64,000 bases of DNA from Pedobacter psychroterrae (GTDB lineage Bacteria; Bacteroidota; Bacteroidia; Sphingobacteriales; Sphingobacteriaceae), in the NCBI RefSeq assembly GCF_004331695.1, contig NZ_SJSL01000008.1:62001-126000 (forward strand). Direction: 5' to 3'. The notes under the pieces were generated by a model. That model was not told the DNA's origin. It worked only from the letters and a program-made list of their open reading frames with translations, and made no database searches. A program made the position numbers and the translations under genes. This document shows positions 1 through 8,841 of this stretch, piece after piece; positions within the stretch are counted from its first letter, which is position 1; each line of letters begins with the position of its first letter.

Positions 1-519
1 AGGTTCCTTTCTTTTTCAGTGATCATAAGTCTGGGGTTTTTACTACTTGTCTCCCTGGGGGTGACTTCTGTTTTAGACGGATTTAGTGAGCGTCTGCAAG
101 CGAGGTTCAATGATGTTTCCGTTGTGGTGTTCTATATCCTAAACCAAGTTGTTACGCTCGCTGTGATTTCAACGATATTTGGTGTGATCTTTAAAGTTCT
201 GCCTGATGCGATCATAAAATGGCGTGACGTGGCGCTCGGTTCTATGGTGACAGCCGTATTATTCATGCTCGGTAAGTTTGGTATTTCATTTTACATCGGC
301 AGCAGTGACGTTGGGAGTACTTATGGTGCGGCGGGCTCGTTGATTGTTGTTTTGCTCTGGACCTATTATTCGTCCATCATTTTATATTTTGGTGCTGAGT
401 TTACTAAAGCGTATGCCGTTAAATATGGTTCTGAGATACATCCTTCACATTATGCGGTCACAACGAAGGAAGTAGAAATCGAAACGGAAGGTAATTCAAT
501 CCAGGATAACGAGAAATAG
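1..519 (+). CDS. YihY/BrkB-family inner membrane protein, C-terminal part
   Basis: The reading frame is open to the left edge, so this is the 3' part (about 172 residues) of a gene that begins outside the window; the GTG at 19 is internal. Several hydrophobic segments are visible, and a Gly/Ala/Ser-rich stretch (SSDVGSTYGAAGSLIVVLLW) followed by YYSSIILYFGAEFTKAYA is typical of the YihY/BrkB membrane family, formerly misnamed ribonuclease BN. The tail after about residue 150 is charged and likely cytoplasmic. The molecular function of the family is not settled; many members are annotated as envelope or transport proteins. The family call rests on the conserved GAEF/AxxYG region. Confidence 0.8.
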   Translation, partial: RFLSFSVIISLGFLLLVSLGVTSVLDGFSERLQARFNDVSVVVFYILNQVVTLAVISTIFGVIFKVLPDAIIKWRDVALGSMVTAVLFMLGKFGISFYIGSSDVGSTYGAAGSLIVVLLWTYYSSIILYFGAEFTKAYAVKYGSEIHPSHYAVTTKEVEIETEGNSIQDNEK

Positions 520-641
520 CCATTAAATAGTATGCCGGATGTAGCAGCAAAGATAACAAAACCCCTGCCCACACACTTTTACTCACGCTTTGTTTATCGT
601 TGGCATAAAATTTCGCTATCTTTATATCTATAAATACACCC

Positions 642-2237
642 ATGATAAAATGGATTAGATTGGTTAAAATTAAAGCTGTATGCTGTCTTTTGTTCCAAGT
701 GCTTGTTGTGCCATCCATGGCGCAGATCAAATGGCCGGCTGGTCAGTTGCTGCCATCGTTTCCGGCCACTGCGCCGGTTCTGGATCTAATCAAACTCCGT
801 CAAAACTCTCCTGACGCTGCAGCAGAAATGTATCTGTTCGCTTCGCTAAAGGGTCTGGTAAACAGGACAAAGCCACGCATTTTCTCCTATGAGGGTAATG
901 CTTCAGGTGAAGGACCGTATACCTGGCTGCAGTCCCTTGATTTGAAGTGGTCTGAACCTGCAGACAAATGGGATTTGATCACTAAATACAGGAAAGAAGT
1001 TTCAGGTTTGATCGTTTATGATACCGCTCAAATCCATACGGTAAATCTGGCCACGGTACTTGCAAAAAGCAAAGGAGCACTGATTGCCTCGCCCTTATTG
1101 CTGTCTAAATTAACTGCTCCTCCGTATAATTTACCGGTCTTAGTCGATCTTCGGGGAAAATTTGTCAGCAAGCTGGAAGTTTATCAGTTACTATATGATA
1201 CTTATTGGCCACAGGTTGATCACCGTTTGTTAATTGGTCTAAACCCCAATGCGCACAAAGCAGCCCTTCGTGAATATGCGGTAGCCCTGGGTGCAGCGGT
1301 GGTATGGCTTGATCCTAAAGTAAGCGGGGAAAGTGAACTGTTGGACAAATTTTTATCTTCCATGTCGCCCGGTGCAAGCTTTATGGGCTGGTGGCCAGAG
1401 GAAGCGCCAGGGATCACAAGAGCTTCAAAGTATGGCATTGCAACCATCGCCAGCGATTGGTGTTTTAACTTAACGGTATTTAGCGGTACCTCAAGGATCA
1501 TCCATATAAAGCCCATCCCCCCTAAACCGGTACTGCGAAATAAGATATATGTTGCCTTTATATTGAGTGACGGAGACAATTTACAGTTCACAGAACACCT
1601 GATGCGTAAACTTTGGAATAATCCGGACCGGGGTAAAGTTCCAATGGGATGGACCGTATCACCTGCTATGCTGGATGCAATGCCTGGCGTGCTCAACTAT
1701 TATTCTCAAACGTCAACCACCAATGATAACCTGATCTCGGGACCTTCCGGTTATGGTTATACTTATCCAAATACCTGGTCTGATGAAAATCTGCTAAAAA
1801 AGTTCATCTCTAAAACTGAGGATTATAATAACCGTGCCGGGTTACGGGTGATCACGATCTGGAACACGGTCACTGGCGGTATTGACCCTAATGTCGGGAA
1901 GATTTATGCCGGTCAGGCAAAATCCCTGCTTGGTGTAACTGCCCAGAACACAGGTGGCGGGCTTACTATCTACAACAACAGCTTACCGGGAATGGCACTT
2001 GCCTGTAACTACTGTACAAATGAACAGGCAATGAAAGATCATATCACCAGAGCTGCCGCCGGTTGGGGCAGCACCTCGCCACGGTTTGTGATCATACAGG
2101 CGCAGCCTTGGCAGGGTGTATCGCCAACAAGTTTTAAGAATGTGGCTAATTCACTAAATGAAGATTATGTCGTCGTTCGCCCTGACCATCTTTTTCAGCT
2201 TATCCGCGAAGAAAAAGGCCTTGTAATTAATCCCTGA
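642..2237 (+). CDS. GxGYxYP-domain secreted protein, putative glycoside hydrolase
   Basis: A 531-residue protein with an N-terminal signal peptide (hydrophobic core CCLLFQVLVVPSMA, cleavage before Q). The signature GYGYTYP sits at residues 370-376, the motif that names the GxGYxYP family, which is proposed to be carbohydrate-active from its fold and its gene contexts. Length is close to the family's usual size and both the N-terminal and C-terminal regions appear present. Probably periplasmic or exported. It stands alone: the YihY gene ends 122 bp upstream and the next gene is convergent. Substrate is unknown; enzymatic activity is inferred from family naming only. Confidence 0.78.
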   Translation: MIKWIRLVKIKAVCCLLFQVLVVPSMAQIKWPAGQLLPSFPATAPVLDLIKLRQNSPDAAAEMYLFASLKGLVNRTKPRIFSYEGNASGEGPYTWLQSLDLKWSEPADKWDLITKYRKEVSGLIVYDTAQIHTVNLATVLAKSKGALIASPLLLSKLTAPPYNLPVLVDLRGKFVSKLEVYQLLYDTYWPQVDHRLLIGLNPNAHKAALREYAVALGAAVVWLDPKVSGESELLDKFLSSMSPGASFMGWWPEEAPGITRASKYGIATIASDWCFNLTVFSGTSRIIHIKPIPPKPVLRNKIYVAFILSDGDNLQFTEHLMRKLWNNPDRGKVPMGWTVSPAMLDAMPGVLNYYSQTSTTNDNLISGPSGYGYTYPNTWSDENLLKKFISKTEDYNNRAGLRVITIWNTVTGGIDPNVGKIYAGQAKSLLGVTAQNTGGGLTIYNNSLPGMALACNYCTNEQAMKDHITRAAAGWGSTSPRFVIIQAQPWQGVSPTSFKNVANSLNEDYVVVRPDHLFQLIREEKGLVINP

Positions 2238-2443
2238 TAATATAATAGACAGGGACACTGATACCCTGAGTGAGTTAAAAAGTTATCTTCTCTCTTCGTG
2301 CTCAGCAAATGCTCTTATGAAACGGGTATTATTGGTGTGCCTGCTGTTTGCAGGGACTGGTGGAGTTAAGGTATCTGAAAGAAACAGGCCTGCCCATTTC
2401 CTTTGGCCTGTCGGTTGGGATTGTGCCGAACTATCGTTGTCTA

Positions 2444-3016
2444 TTAATTTCGATTTTTTTCGTAGTGAAGTGCAATCACTCCGCATGAAAAGGTTTTGGA
2501 TTCTATGAGTTTTAGCTGAGTGGTTTCAACCACATTTTTGAATAGGGGTATTCCTTGTCCAAGTAAAACTGGATTTACAAATAACCAAAACTCATCAATT
2601 AAACCCTGACCCAGTAAGGAATGGGATGCCCTTGGACTTCCAAAGATTAAAATATTCTTCCCGTCCTGGTTTTTTATTTCATTGATGTTGTCTGCGAGCT
2701 GGCCGCTAATGATTGTGGTGTTGTCAAGTCCTTTTTCGTTCATTGTCTTTGATAAAACAATTTTGGAAACTTTGCTGTACCAGGCCGAATGTTCTTTATC
2801 GTGTTTTGATGCATTTGGTTGTTCAGCGGCAGTTGGCCAATAGCTCTGCATCATTTCATAAGTTACCCGTCCGTAAAGAGCTGTGTCAGCTTTGTCCGTC
2901 ATAGTGCCAACAAAGTCAAATAACTCATCGTCAAATTTTATCCAGTTCATTTCTCCATTAAGCCCAGCTACAAAACCGTCAAGCGAAGTGTGCATAAAAA
3001 AAATTAAATTTCTCAT
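2444..3016 (-). CDS. RibD C-terminal / dihydrofolate-reductase-like protein
   Basis: A 190-residue cytoplasmic protein. It starts MRNLIFFMHTSLDGFVAG, the typical beginning of the RibD C-terminal (bacterial bifunctional deaminase-reductase) family, and has the later GSPRASHSLLGQGLIDEFWL segment where these proteins have a helix preceding LxxxPVLLGQGIPLF. Members are NAD(P)H-binding reductase-like proteins; most single-domain ones have no proven substrate and are not the main folate enzyme. Transcribed leftward, divergent from acetyl-CoA synthetase. Family call is firm, specific reaction unknown. Confidence 0.85.
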   Translation of the reverse strand: MRNLIFFMHTSLDGFVAGLNGEMNWIKFDDELFDFVGTMTDKADTALYGRVTYEMMQSYWPTAAEQPNASKHDKEHSAWYSKVSKIVLSKTMNEKGLDNTTIISGQLADNINEIKNQDGKNILIFGSPRASHSLLGQGLIDEFWLFVNPVLLGQGIPLFKNVVETTQLKLIESKTFSCGVIALHYEKNRN

Positions 3017-3168
3017 TTTACTAAGTTACGGTGTTAAAATAAGAGACCAGCGGTGTATCTGCGACATTTTAACGGTCAATTTGCGACTTGTGGGATAAGA
3101 TAAAAAAAATAAAAAGTTTTATTAACTTTTTAATAAACTTATATTTACGGTCTTACAATAAACCAAAT

Positions 3169-5061
3169 ATGCAAATTAAATCATTTGAAGAATATCAGAA
3201 GACCTATCAGTATAGTGTAGATTATCCGGAACAGTTTTGGGAAGGGATTGCCAATAATTTTCAGTGGCGGAAGAAATGGAATAAAGTATTGTCATGGAAT
3301 TTTTCTGAGCCGAATATCAAGTGGTTTGAGGGCGCTAAGCTAAATATTACCGAAAACTGCTTAGACCGTCACCTGGCAGAGAACGGGGATAAGCCGGCCA
3401 TTATCTGGGAGCCAAATGACCCGCAAAAAGAAAGCGTTACTTTAAGCTATAAAATACTGCACGAACAGGTTTGTCGTTTCGGGAATGTGCTAAAAAAGAA
3501 CGGTGTGAAGAAAGGTGACAGAGTCTGCATCTATATGCCGATGGTGCCCGAACTGGCGGTAGCAGTTTTGGCATGCGCACGTATCGGAGCTGTTCACTCT
3601 GTAGTGTTTGGTGGATTTTCTGCCAAGTCAATAGCCGACCGGATCAATGACGCGGCCTGCAAGATTGTGATTACTGCTGATGGTGCTTTTAGAGGAAGCA
3701 AGCAGATCCAGTTGAAAGAAGTAATTGATGATGCGCTTATCGGATGCCCAACGGTAGAAAAGGTGGTCGTTTTAACTCATACCCGTACACCTGTATCTAT
3801 GCTAAAAGGCAGGGATCTTTGGTGGGAAGACGAGATAAAACAGGTAGATACCAATTGTCCTGCCGAAGAAATGGATGCTGAAGATCTGCTGTTCATTCTG
3901 TATACTTCCGGTTCTACCGGCAAGCCTAAAGGAGTAGTGCATACCATCGGGGGTTATATGGTGTATGCGGGTTATACTTTTTCCAATGTATTTAACTATC
4001 AGCCTGACGAGGTATTCTTCTGTACTGCGGATATCGGCTGGATTACCGGTCATTCTTACATTGTGTATGGCCCGCTTTCGCAGGGTGCTACCACGTTAAT
4101 GTTTGAGGGTATCCCTACATATCCTGATGCCTCGAGAATGTGGCGGGTAGTAGAAAAGCATAAAGTAAATATTCTATATACAGCCCCAACAGCTATACGC
4201 TCGCTGATGAGCTTTGGGCTGGAGCCTCTTGAAGGCGTAGATCTTAGTTCGCTAAGGGTGCTGGGATCGGTAGGTGAGCCCATCAATGAAGAGGCATGGC
4301 ATTGGTTTAATGAAAATGTTGGTAAAAGTAAAGCGCCTATTGTAGACACCTGGTGGCAAACAGAAACCGGCGGCATCATGATTTCGCCCATTGCTTTTGT
4401 CACGCCAACCAAACCTAGCTTTGCTACTTTGCCATTGCCTGGTATACAGCCGATCCTGGTAGATGAGCAGGGACATGAAATTGATGGCAATGGTGTGAAC
4501 GGTAACTTGTGTATCAAATTTCCATGGCCGGGTATGCTCCGCACTACTTACGGTGATCATGAGCGCTGTAAGCTGACCTATTTCTCTACTTATAAAGATT
4601 TGTATTTCACTGGAGATGGCTGCTTGAGGGATGAGGACGGCTACTATAGAATAACGGGTAGGGTAGATGATGTGATTAATGTATCAGGCCACAGAATAGG
4701 TACTGCTGAGGTGGAAAATGCAATAAACATGCATGCAGGTGTGGTAGAAAGTGCCGTAGTAGGCTTTCCTCATGAAGTAAAAGGACAGGGGATTTATGCT
4801 TTTGTGATCAACCCGAATGTGCACAATGATGAGGACCTGACCAGAAAAGACATTCTTCAAACCGTAACCAGGGTGATCGGGGCAATTGCAAAGCCTGATA
4901 AAATATTGTTTGTTTCAGGATTGCCTAAAACAAGATCCGGTAAGATTATGCGCCGTATTCTGCGGAAAATAGCAGAAGGTGATACGGCAAATCTTGGAGA
5001 TATTTCAACCTTGTTAGATCCTTCTGTTGTTGAAGAAATCATAGAAAGATCTAAACAATAA
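3169..5061 (+). CDS. acs: acetyl-CoA synthetase (acetate-CoA ligase)
   Basis: A 630-residue AMP-forming ligase that makes acetyl-CoA from acetate, ATP and CoA by way of acetyl-AMP. The frame is open from 3088, but the ATG at 3169 is preferred because it begins MQIKSFEEYQK, matching the family N-terminus; the 27 preceding residues are Lys/Leu-rich and unlike the family. The AMP-binding loop YTSGSTGKPKG is at 245-255 and the acetylation-site lysine is K592 in PKTRSGKIMRR. WWQTETGG and the YxTGD hinge (YFTGDG) are also present. Full length for the family. Cytosolic central metabolism. An AT-rich leader with a TATATTTA box lies just upstream (3141-3148), compatible with a Bacteroidota -7 element but with no clear -33 match. 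Confidence 0.95.
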   Translation: MQIKSFEEYQKTYQYSVDYPEQFWEGIANNFQWRKKWNKVLSWNFSEPNIKWFEGAKLNITENCLDRHLAENGDKPAIIWEPNDPQKESVTLSYKILHEQVCRFGNVLKKNGVKKGDRVCIYMPMVPELAVAVLACARIGAVHSVVFGGFSAKSIADRINDAACKIVITADGAFRGSKQIQLKEVIDDALIGCPTVEKVVVLTHTRTPVSMLKGRDLWWEDEIKQVDTNCPAEEMDAEDLLFILYTSGSTGKPKGVVHTIGGYMVYAGYTFSNVFNYQPDEVFFCTADIGWITGHSYIVYGPLSQGATTLMFEGIPTYPDASRMWRVVEKHKVNILYTAPTAIRSLMSFGLEPLEGVDLSSLRVLGSVGEPINEEAWHWFNENVGKSKAPIVDTWWQTETGGIMISPIAFVTPTKPSFATLPLPGIQPILVDEQGHEIDGNGVNGNLCIKFPWPGMLRTTYGDHERCKLTYFSTYKDLYFTGDGCLRDEDGYYRITGRVDDVINVSGHRIGTAEVENAINMHAGVVESAVVGFPHEVKGQGIYAFVINPNVHNDEDLTRKDILQTVTRVIGAIAKPDKILFVSGLPKTRSGKIMRRILRKIAEGDTANLGDISTLLDPSVVEEIIERSKQ

Positions 5062-5127
5062 AACATTTTGTAGCCTTCTCCTGTTCTTTAATTTACATAA
5101 CCGATTGTAAACATAAAATTAAAGATC

Positions 5128-5313
5128 ATGGATAAGTTAGAGTTAAAAGGAAAATGGAACGAGATCAAGGGTAAAGTTAAGCAGGCATATGGCGACCTGA
5201 CCGATGATGACTTGAAATACGAAGAAGGAAAAGACGATGAATTGTATGGAAGACTGCAACAAAAAACTGGCAAAACCAGGGATGAAGTGGTTGACTGGAT
5301 AAAGTCACTATAA
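5128..5313 (+). CDS. CsbD-family stress protein
   Basis: A 61-residue soluble, highly charged protein beginning MDKLELKGKWNEIKGKVKQ, followed by YGDLTDDDLKYEEGKDDELYG. This is the complete CsbD/YjbJ family pattern and length. Members are abundant general-stress proteins whose molecular role is unknown. It is 66 bp after acs and is followed by a clear intrinsic terminator, so it may be co-transcribed with acs or have its own promoter. Confidence 0.92.
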   Translation: MDKLELKGKWNEIKGKVKQAYGDLTDDDLKYEEGKDDELYGRLQQKTGKTRDEVVDWIKSL

Positions 5314-5336
5314 GATCATCAAGTTTATATAACAGG

Positions 5337-5366
5337 AAACCCTGACTAATCATCAGGGTTTTTTTT
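5337..5366 (+). terminator. intrinsic terminator after the CsbD gene
   Basis: A perfect 9-bp stem (5337-5345 with 5353-5361) and 7-nt loop run into eight T residues. It ends the acs/CsbD transcription unit 23 nt after the CsbD stop. The convergent MG2 gene stops at its edge, so the hairpin probably also serves the minus strand. Confidence 0.9.
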
Positions 5367-7782
5367 ATGGCTTAGGGTTGCTTTGAACTTCAATAAAGTG
5401 CTCATGGTAGGCTACATCATCATTTACCATTCCTTGTACCACAATCCTGAATTTGCCTGTTATATCACCTGTGTAAAATATAAACTCTTTTTCTGCTGGA
5501 TCAAACAGATCTCCGTGGTTCCAATATAAGGTAGATACGAATGCAGGCTCCAGAGGTTCGGTATAATCATCAATATAGAATTCTTTTTTCGTGTAGATCC
5601 CCGGCAATGGGACAATGAAAAGGTCCCTGTCTTCAGACTTACAGTCGCGGTATACGATGGTTCCACCTTCTGATCCATTTCTATAAGTCCTGCCTGCAAC
5701 CGGATGTCGGTTTCCATAGTCTGAAATATGGTTCCTGCAATTTAATACATTATAACTGCAAACATAGTCGCCGCATGCATTTACGCCTCTTTTATAATGT
5801 ACGTTGGAGCCTGCAGTGATTTTTACTTCGCTAAGCCTGTTGATCTTTTCATTGGGTTTTAACGACAATTCGTTGTTGTTTTGCACTGTTGAAGGAACTG
5901 AAGTACGGTCCGCATGGATTAGTTTCAGGTAAGTTTTGTTGAGCTGTCTGTACGGGTCGTCTACTTTTACAGAGTAGAGGTCCTGGTTTTTCCCCAATGC
6001 AATCACCTGAATCTTAGTATCCGCAGGGATTACCAATTCTTCGTTCTTAAATACGGTTTGTCCGGCACTGTCCGTTTTTATCACGCCTACAGTTGTGCCA
6101 ATCATAATGCCCAGGTCTATCGGAACTTTGAGGGGCTTGTTGTATTGTGCAACTTTGATCTTCAACGCTAGCGGGTCATATGTTTTTATGGTGTCTGTTG
6201 ATTCTGCCTTCAGAATGTTTTGCCAGGTATATCTGCTCCAGCCCCTTACGAGCAACATGTTTTCAACAAAATCCTTGTCGCTGAACCCATTGCCAGCTGG
6301 GGCCATCGGCAGCGTAGTTAATTGTTGTCTTAGGTTAATGTAGCTTTCTATGTCATTGCTAAGTTTGCCTGGAAAACGGTTATTCTGAACACAGGCGATG
6401 GAAAGAAAGCCTATGGTGTCCGGTTCTATTAGCTTCACTTTCAATACAACTTTTTCCCTCTGGTTATAAATAGATTTGTCTGTAGTAATAATAATCTTTT
6501 GCTGCGGATCGTACCTGGCGAAAAACATTCGCTCAGATAAGGGTCTGCCGATACTGTCTGATACCGTAATTGTTTTTAGGCCTTTAGGGATCTCGCTAAG
6601 AGGCACCTTAAAGATTTTGTGTGCCGCACTTAAAGTCATTTCTGAAATAAAGAAGGTCTCATTAAAATCATGTATTCTTACATACACCTTTTGAGCGGTT
6701 TTATTTATTATTCTGACCTTTAATGTATCTTTGACGGCTGCATCAGCAAAGTATAAATTTACGCCCTCCGCTATTGCAGGGGGTAGGCGGTAGGTAGTAT
6801 CCGTAAATCCTGAATGAAGCAATTTAATTTGATATATGCTGTTGATTTCAGGTGTCAGCATAAACTTACCAATCCCATAGCTATTGGTTTCTATGGTGTC
6901 AAGTAGTTTTTTGTCTTTAAACAGTAAGGCTTTTGCAGATACCATATTCAACTGTTGGTCTTTAACCTCCCATGCTACCCTGCCCGGTAGATTGTCGATC
7001 AGATTTCCTCCTTCCGGATAGAACCTCACAATTGCGTTTCTTCTGGTAACTGGTAATGTTAAGTTTATGAAGCTACTGTCCTTGCCATATTTTAATTTTG
7101 CATATACATTAGGATCAGAAATGCCCTCTTGTTCAGGTAACATCAGCACGAGCTCCCCCGACTTACTTGTCTTTTCTGTTTTAAATAAATTCCCGTATCG
7201 GTAACTTACATCAATGGGCTTGGGTAAAAACCGGAAGTCTCTTGTAGTTGCGGAGATCAGTACTTCATTTGGGGTTTTGCCATGATTCCCTGCTTTTAGC
7301 AGCTTAATACTTGCGCTAAATGCGGGCTCGATATTGGTCTTTATAACGATAGGCTGCGTAAACACAGCATCAGGAATGCCACTGCTGACCCGATTGGTGG
7401 AAACCTGAAAATGGTAATTGCCTGTTAGCATAGAATCAGGAAGTATCATGCTTCCAAAAGAGAGCGTATTGCTCATTACATATTTACCTTGTTTAATGAT
7501 AGCACTGTCTATATCCCTGACGAGTGCTACAGATAATACCTGATGCTTAGAAAGGTTGTTGCTGTTGTCCTTAATTAAATATCCTGTGAACCAGACTGTT
7601 TCGTTATTTGTATAAATGGTTTTGTCGAAGTGTACAAACAGCGAAGCAGACGGATTTGCCAGATTGTAATACTGCATCTTTTCTGTAATCGCACTTTGAG
7701 TAAGCCGTTGTGCCTTTAATGCGGTTACTGACGCAAATGAAATTAGAAGATACCATAAAAGCGATAGGAGAACACTGCGCAT
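5365..7782 (-). CDS. MG2-domain-containing envelope protein
   Basis: An 805-residue secreted protein with a signal peptide (LLSLLWYLLISFASVTALKA). Residues about 45-145 contain LFVHFDKTIYTNNETVWFTGYL, the pattern of the macroglobulin MG2 domain, and the middle of the protein is predicted to be a run of further beta-sandwich domains. There is no thioester motif (GCGEQ), so it is not a complete alpha-2-macroglobulin. Similar large MG2 proteins are common in Bacteroidota envelopes and sometimes end in a TonB-plug-like domain; here the C-terminal 150 residues carry several cysteines (ACGDYVCSYNVLNC) and no clear plug motif. Function unknown. It lies 66 bp after the transglutaminase gene on the same strand and could share its transcript. 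Confidence 0.65.
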   Translation of the reverse strand: MRSVLLSLLWYLLISFASVTALKAQRLTQSAITEKMQYYNLANPSASLFVHFDKTIYTNNETVWFTGYLIKDNSNNLSKHQVLSVALVRDIDSAIIKQGKYVMSNTLSFGSMILPDSMLTGNYHFQVSTNRVSSGIPDAVFTQPIVIKTNIEPAFSASIKLLKAGNHGKTPNEVLISATTRDFRFLPKPIDVSYRYGNLFKTEKTSKSGELVLMLPEQEGISDPNVYAKLKYGKDSSFINLTLPVTRRNAIVRFYPEGGNLIDNLPGRVAWEVKDQQLNMVSAKALLFKDKKLLDTIETNSYGIGKFMLTPEINSIYQIKLLHSGFTDTTYRLPPAIAEGVNLYFADAAVKDTLKVRIINKTAQKVYVRIHDFNETFFISEMTLSAAHKIFKVPLSEIPKGLKTITVSDSIGRPLSERMFFARYDPQQKIIITTDKSIYNQREKVVLKVKLIEPDTIGFLSIACVQNNRFPGKLSNDIESYINLRQQLTTLPMAPAGNGFSDKDFVENMLLVRGWSRYTWQNILKAESTDTIKTYDPLALKIKVAQYNKPLKVPIDLGIMIGTTVGVIKTDSAGQTVFKNEELVIPADTKIQVIALGKNQDLYSVKVDDPYRQLNKTYLKLIHADRTSVPSTVQNNNELSLKPNEKINRLSEVKITAGSNVHYKRGVNACGDYVCSYNVLNCRNHISDYGNRHPVAGRTYRNGSEGGTIVYRDCKSEDRDLFIVPLPGIYTKKEFYIDDYTEPLEPAFVSTLYWNHGDLFDPAEKEFIFYTGDITGKFRIVVQGMVNDDVAYHEHFIEVQSNPKP

Positions 7783-7848
7783 ACATTAAAGATAAAGTAT
7801 AGCAGTCAATTTTCGTGCTATGTAACAAAATACATAGAAGCAGCCGAA

Positions 7849-8694
7849 CTAAAAATTGTAACAATATCCCTCAGTGGTGGAATCATAATCAAGGTAGTCG
7901 AGCTTTGCACTCAGCAGGGTAGTGTTTATCTCCATGTTTCGAAATTGTAGGTTTCCGAATATGCTTGCCAAAGCGGTATCGGTTGCATCAACTCCTGTCG
8001 CTATTTTAATGAGTCCGTTAACAGGCACCAGCTTTGTTGCGTCTATGATGATCCAGTATCCGCCCAGATAGGCTTCAAAACAGGCATGGAAGTCCTGTGG
8101 GTTTAGCTGATAAGCGTAGCCGGTGAAATACCTGGCGGGTATTGTTAATGCCCTGCACAATGCAATTCCCAGGTGTGCAAAATCACGGCAAACGCCTGTC
8201 TGTTCCGTAATGGTGTCAAATGCTGAGGTTTGGGGAGTGGTGTATCCGCTGCTGTATTCTACATTGTTGTAGATCCATTCCCGGATAGCCATTACCTTTT
8301 GAAAAGCATGTTCAATTTTTCCAAACTTATTGTAAGCGAATTTATAGAGCTTGTCCGACTGGCAATATCTGCTTGGGTTAAGGTAAGATAAAGCGGAAGC
8401 GGTCATTCTGCTAATGGTTACGTCGTCGAGCTGTTGGGCTGGAATTACCTTTACCTGGTTTTCTATTACTGCTTTGTAAGCTAGTGAAATATAGCCCGGA
8501 TTTGGTATATCTATGGTTTTAAATCTCTTCTCCCCGGCGATCGAATACAATTCATTCATTTTTAATTCGGGCTCTGAAGTAAATGCTTCCTGGATAATGT
8601 TCTGGTTCAAAGATTTAAAAGGCTGCACACTTAACAATAAGGTCGAGGGAACCAAAGCTTCGTAGTCTATTTTTGTGGATATTTCAAATCTCAT
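7849..8694 (-). CDS. transglutaminase-like cysteine protease-fold protein
   Basis: A 281-residue protein with a complete transglutaminase-like triad: C169 in GVCRDFAH, H203 in DFHACFEAYL and D218 in IIIDATKL. The N-terminal 110 residues form the beta-rich domain that precedes the core in bacterial transglutaminase-like proteins. No signal peptide is visible, so it is probably cytoplasmic. It is divergent from, and 147 bp away from, the ATP-grasp gene whose operon contains a second transglutaminase, so it most likely belongs to the same peptide-modifying system, where such enzymes are predicted to hydrolyse or rearrange amide bonds. Substrate unknown. Confidence 0.88.
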   Translation of the reverse strand: MRFEISTKIDYEALVPSTLLLSVQPFKSLNQNIIQEAFTSEPELKMNELYSIAGEKRFKTIDIPNPGYISLAYKAVIENQVKVIPAQQLDDVTISRMTASALSYLNPSRYCQSDKLYKFAYNKFGKIEHAFQKVMAIREWIYNNVEYSSGYTTPQTSAFDTITEQTGVCRDFAHLGIALCRALTIPARYFTGYAYQLNPQDFHACFEAYLGGYWIIIDATKLVPVNGLIKIATGVDATDTALASIFGNLQFRNMEINTTLLSAKLDYLDYDSTTEGYCYNF

Positions 8695-8841
8695 AGTTAT
8701 GTATTAGAATTTATGTATGATTTCGTATTTTTTAATAAAAGTGCGTACTTTTTTGGCTTAATTATTATTTATTTGAATTAAAATTCATTATTTGTTGTTG
8801 ATTTTCATATATTCCGATTATTTAACAGTTCATTTTAGGTT

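Noticed and set aside
1220..1696. 158-codon antisense frame inside the GxGYxYP gene
   Set aside because: Shadow of a well-supported gene; no family features and no ribosome binding context.
2317..2508. 63-codon plus-strand frame with a hydrophobic start
   Set aside because: It overlaps the 3' end of the RibD-like gene, and the translation after the start is not protein-like; no homologue recognised.
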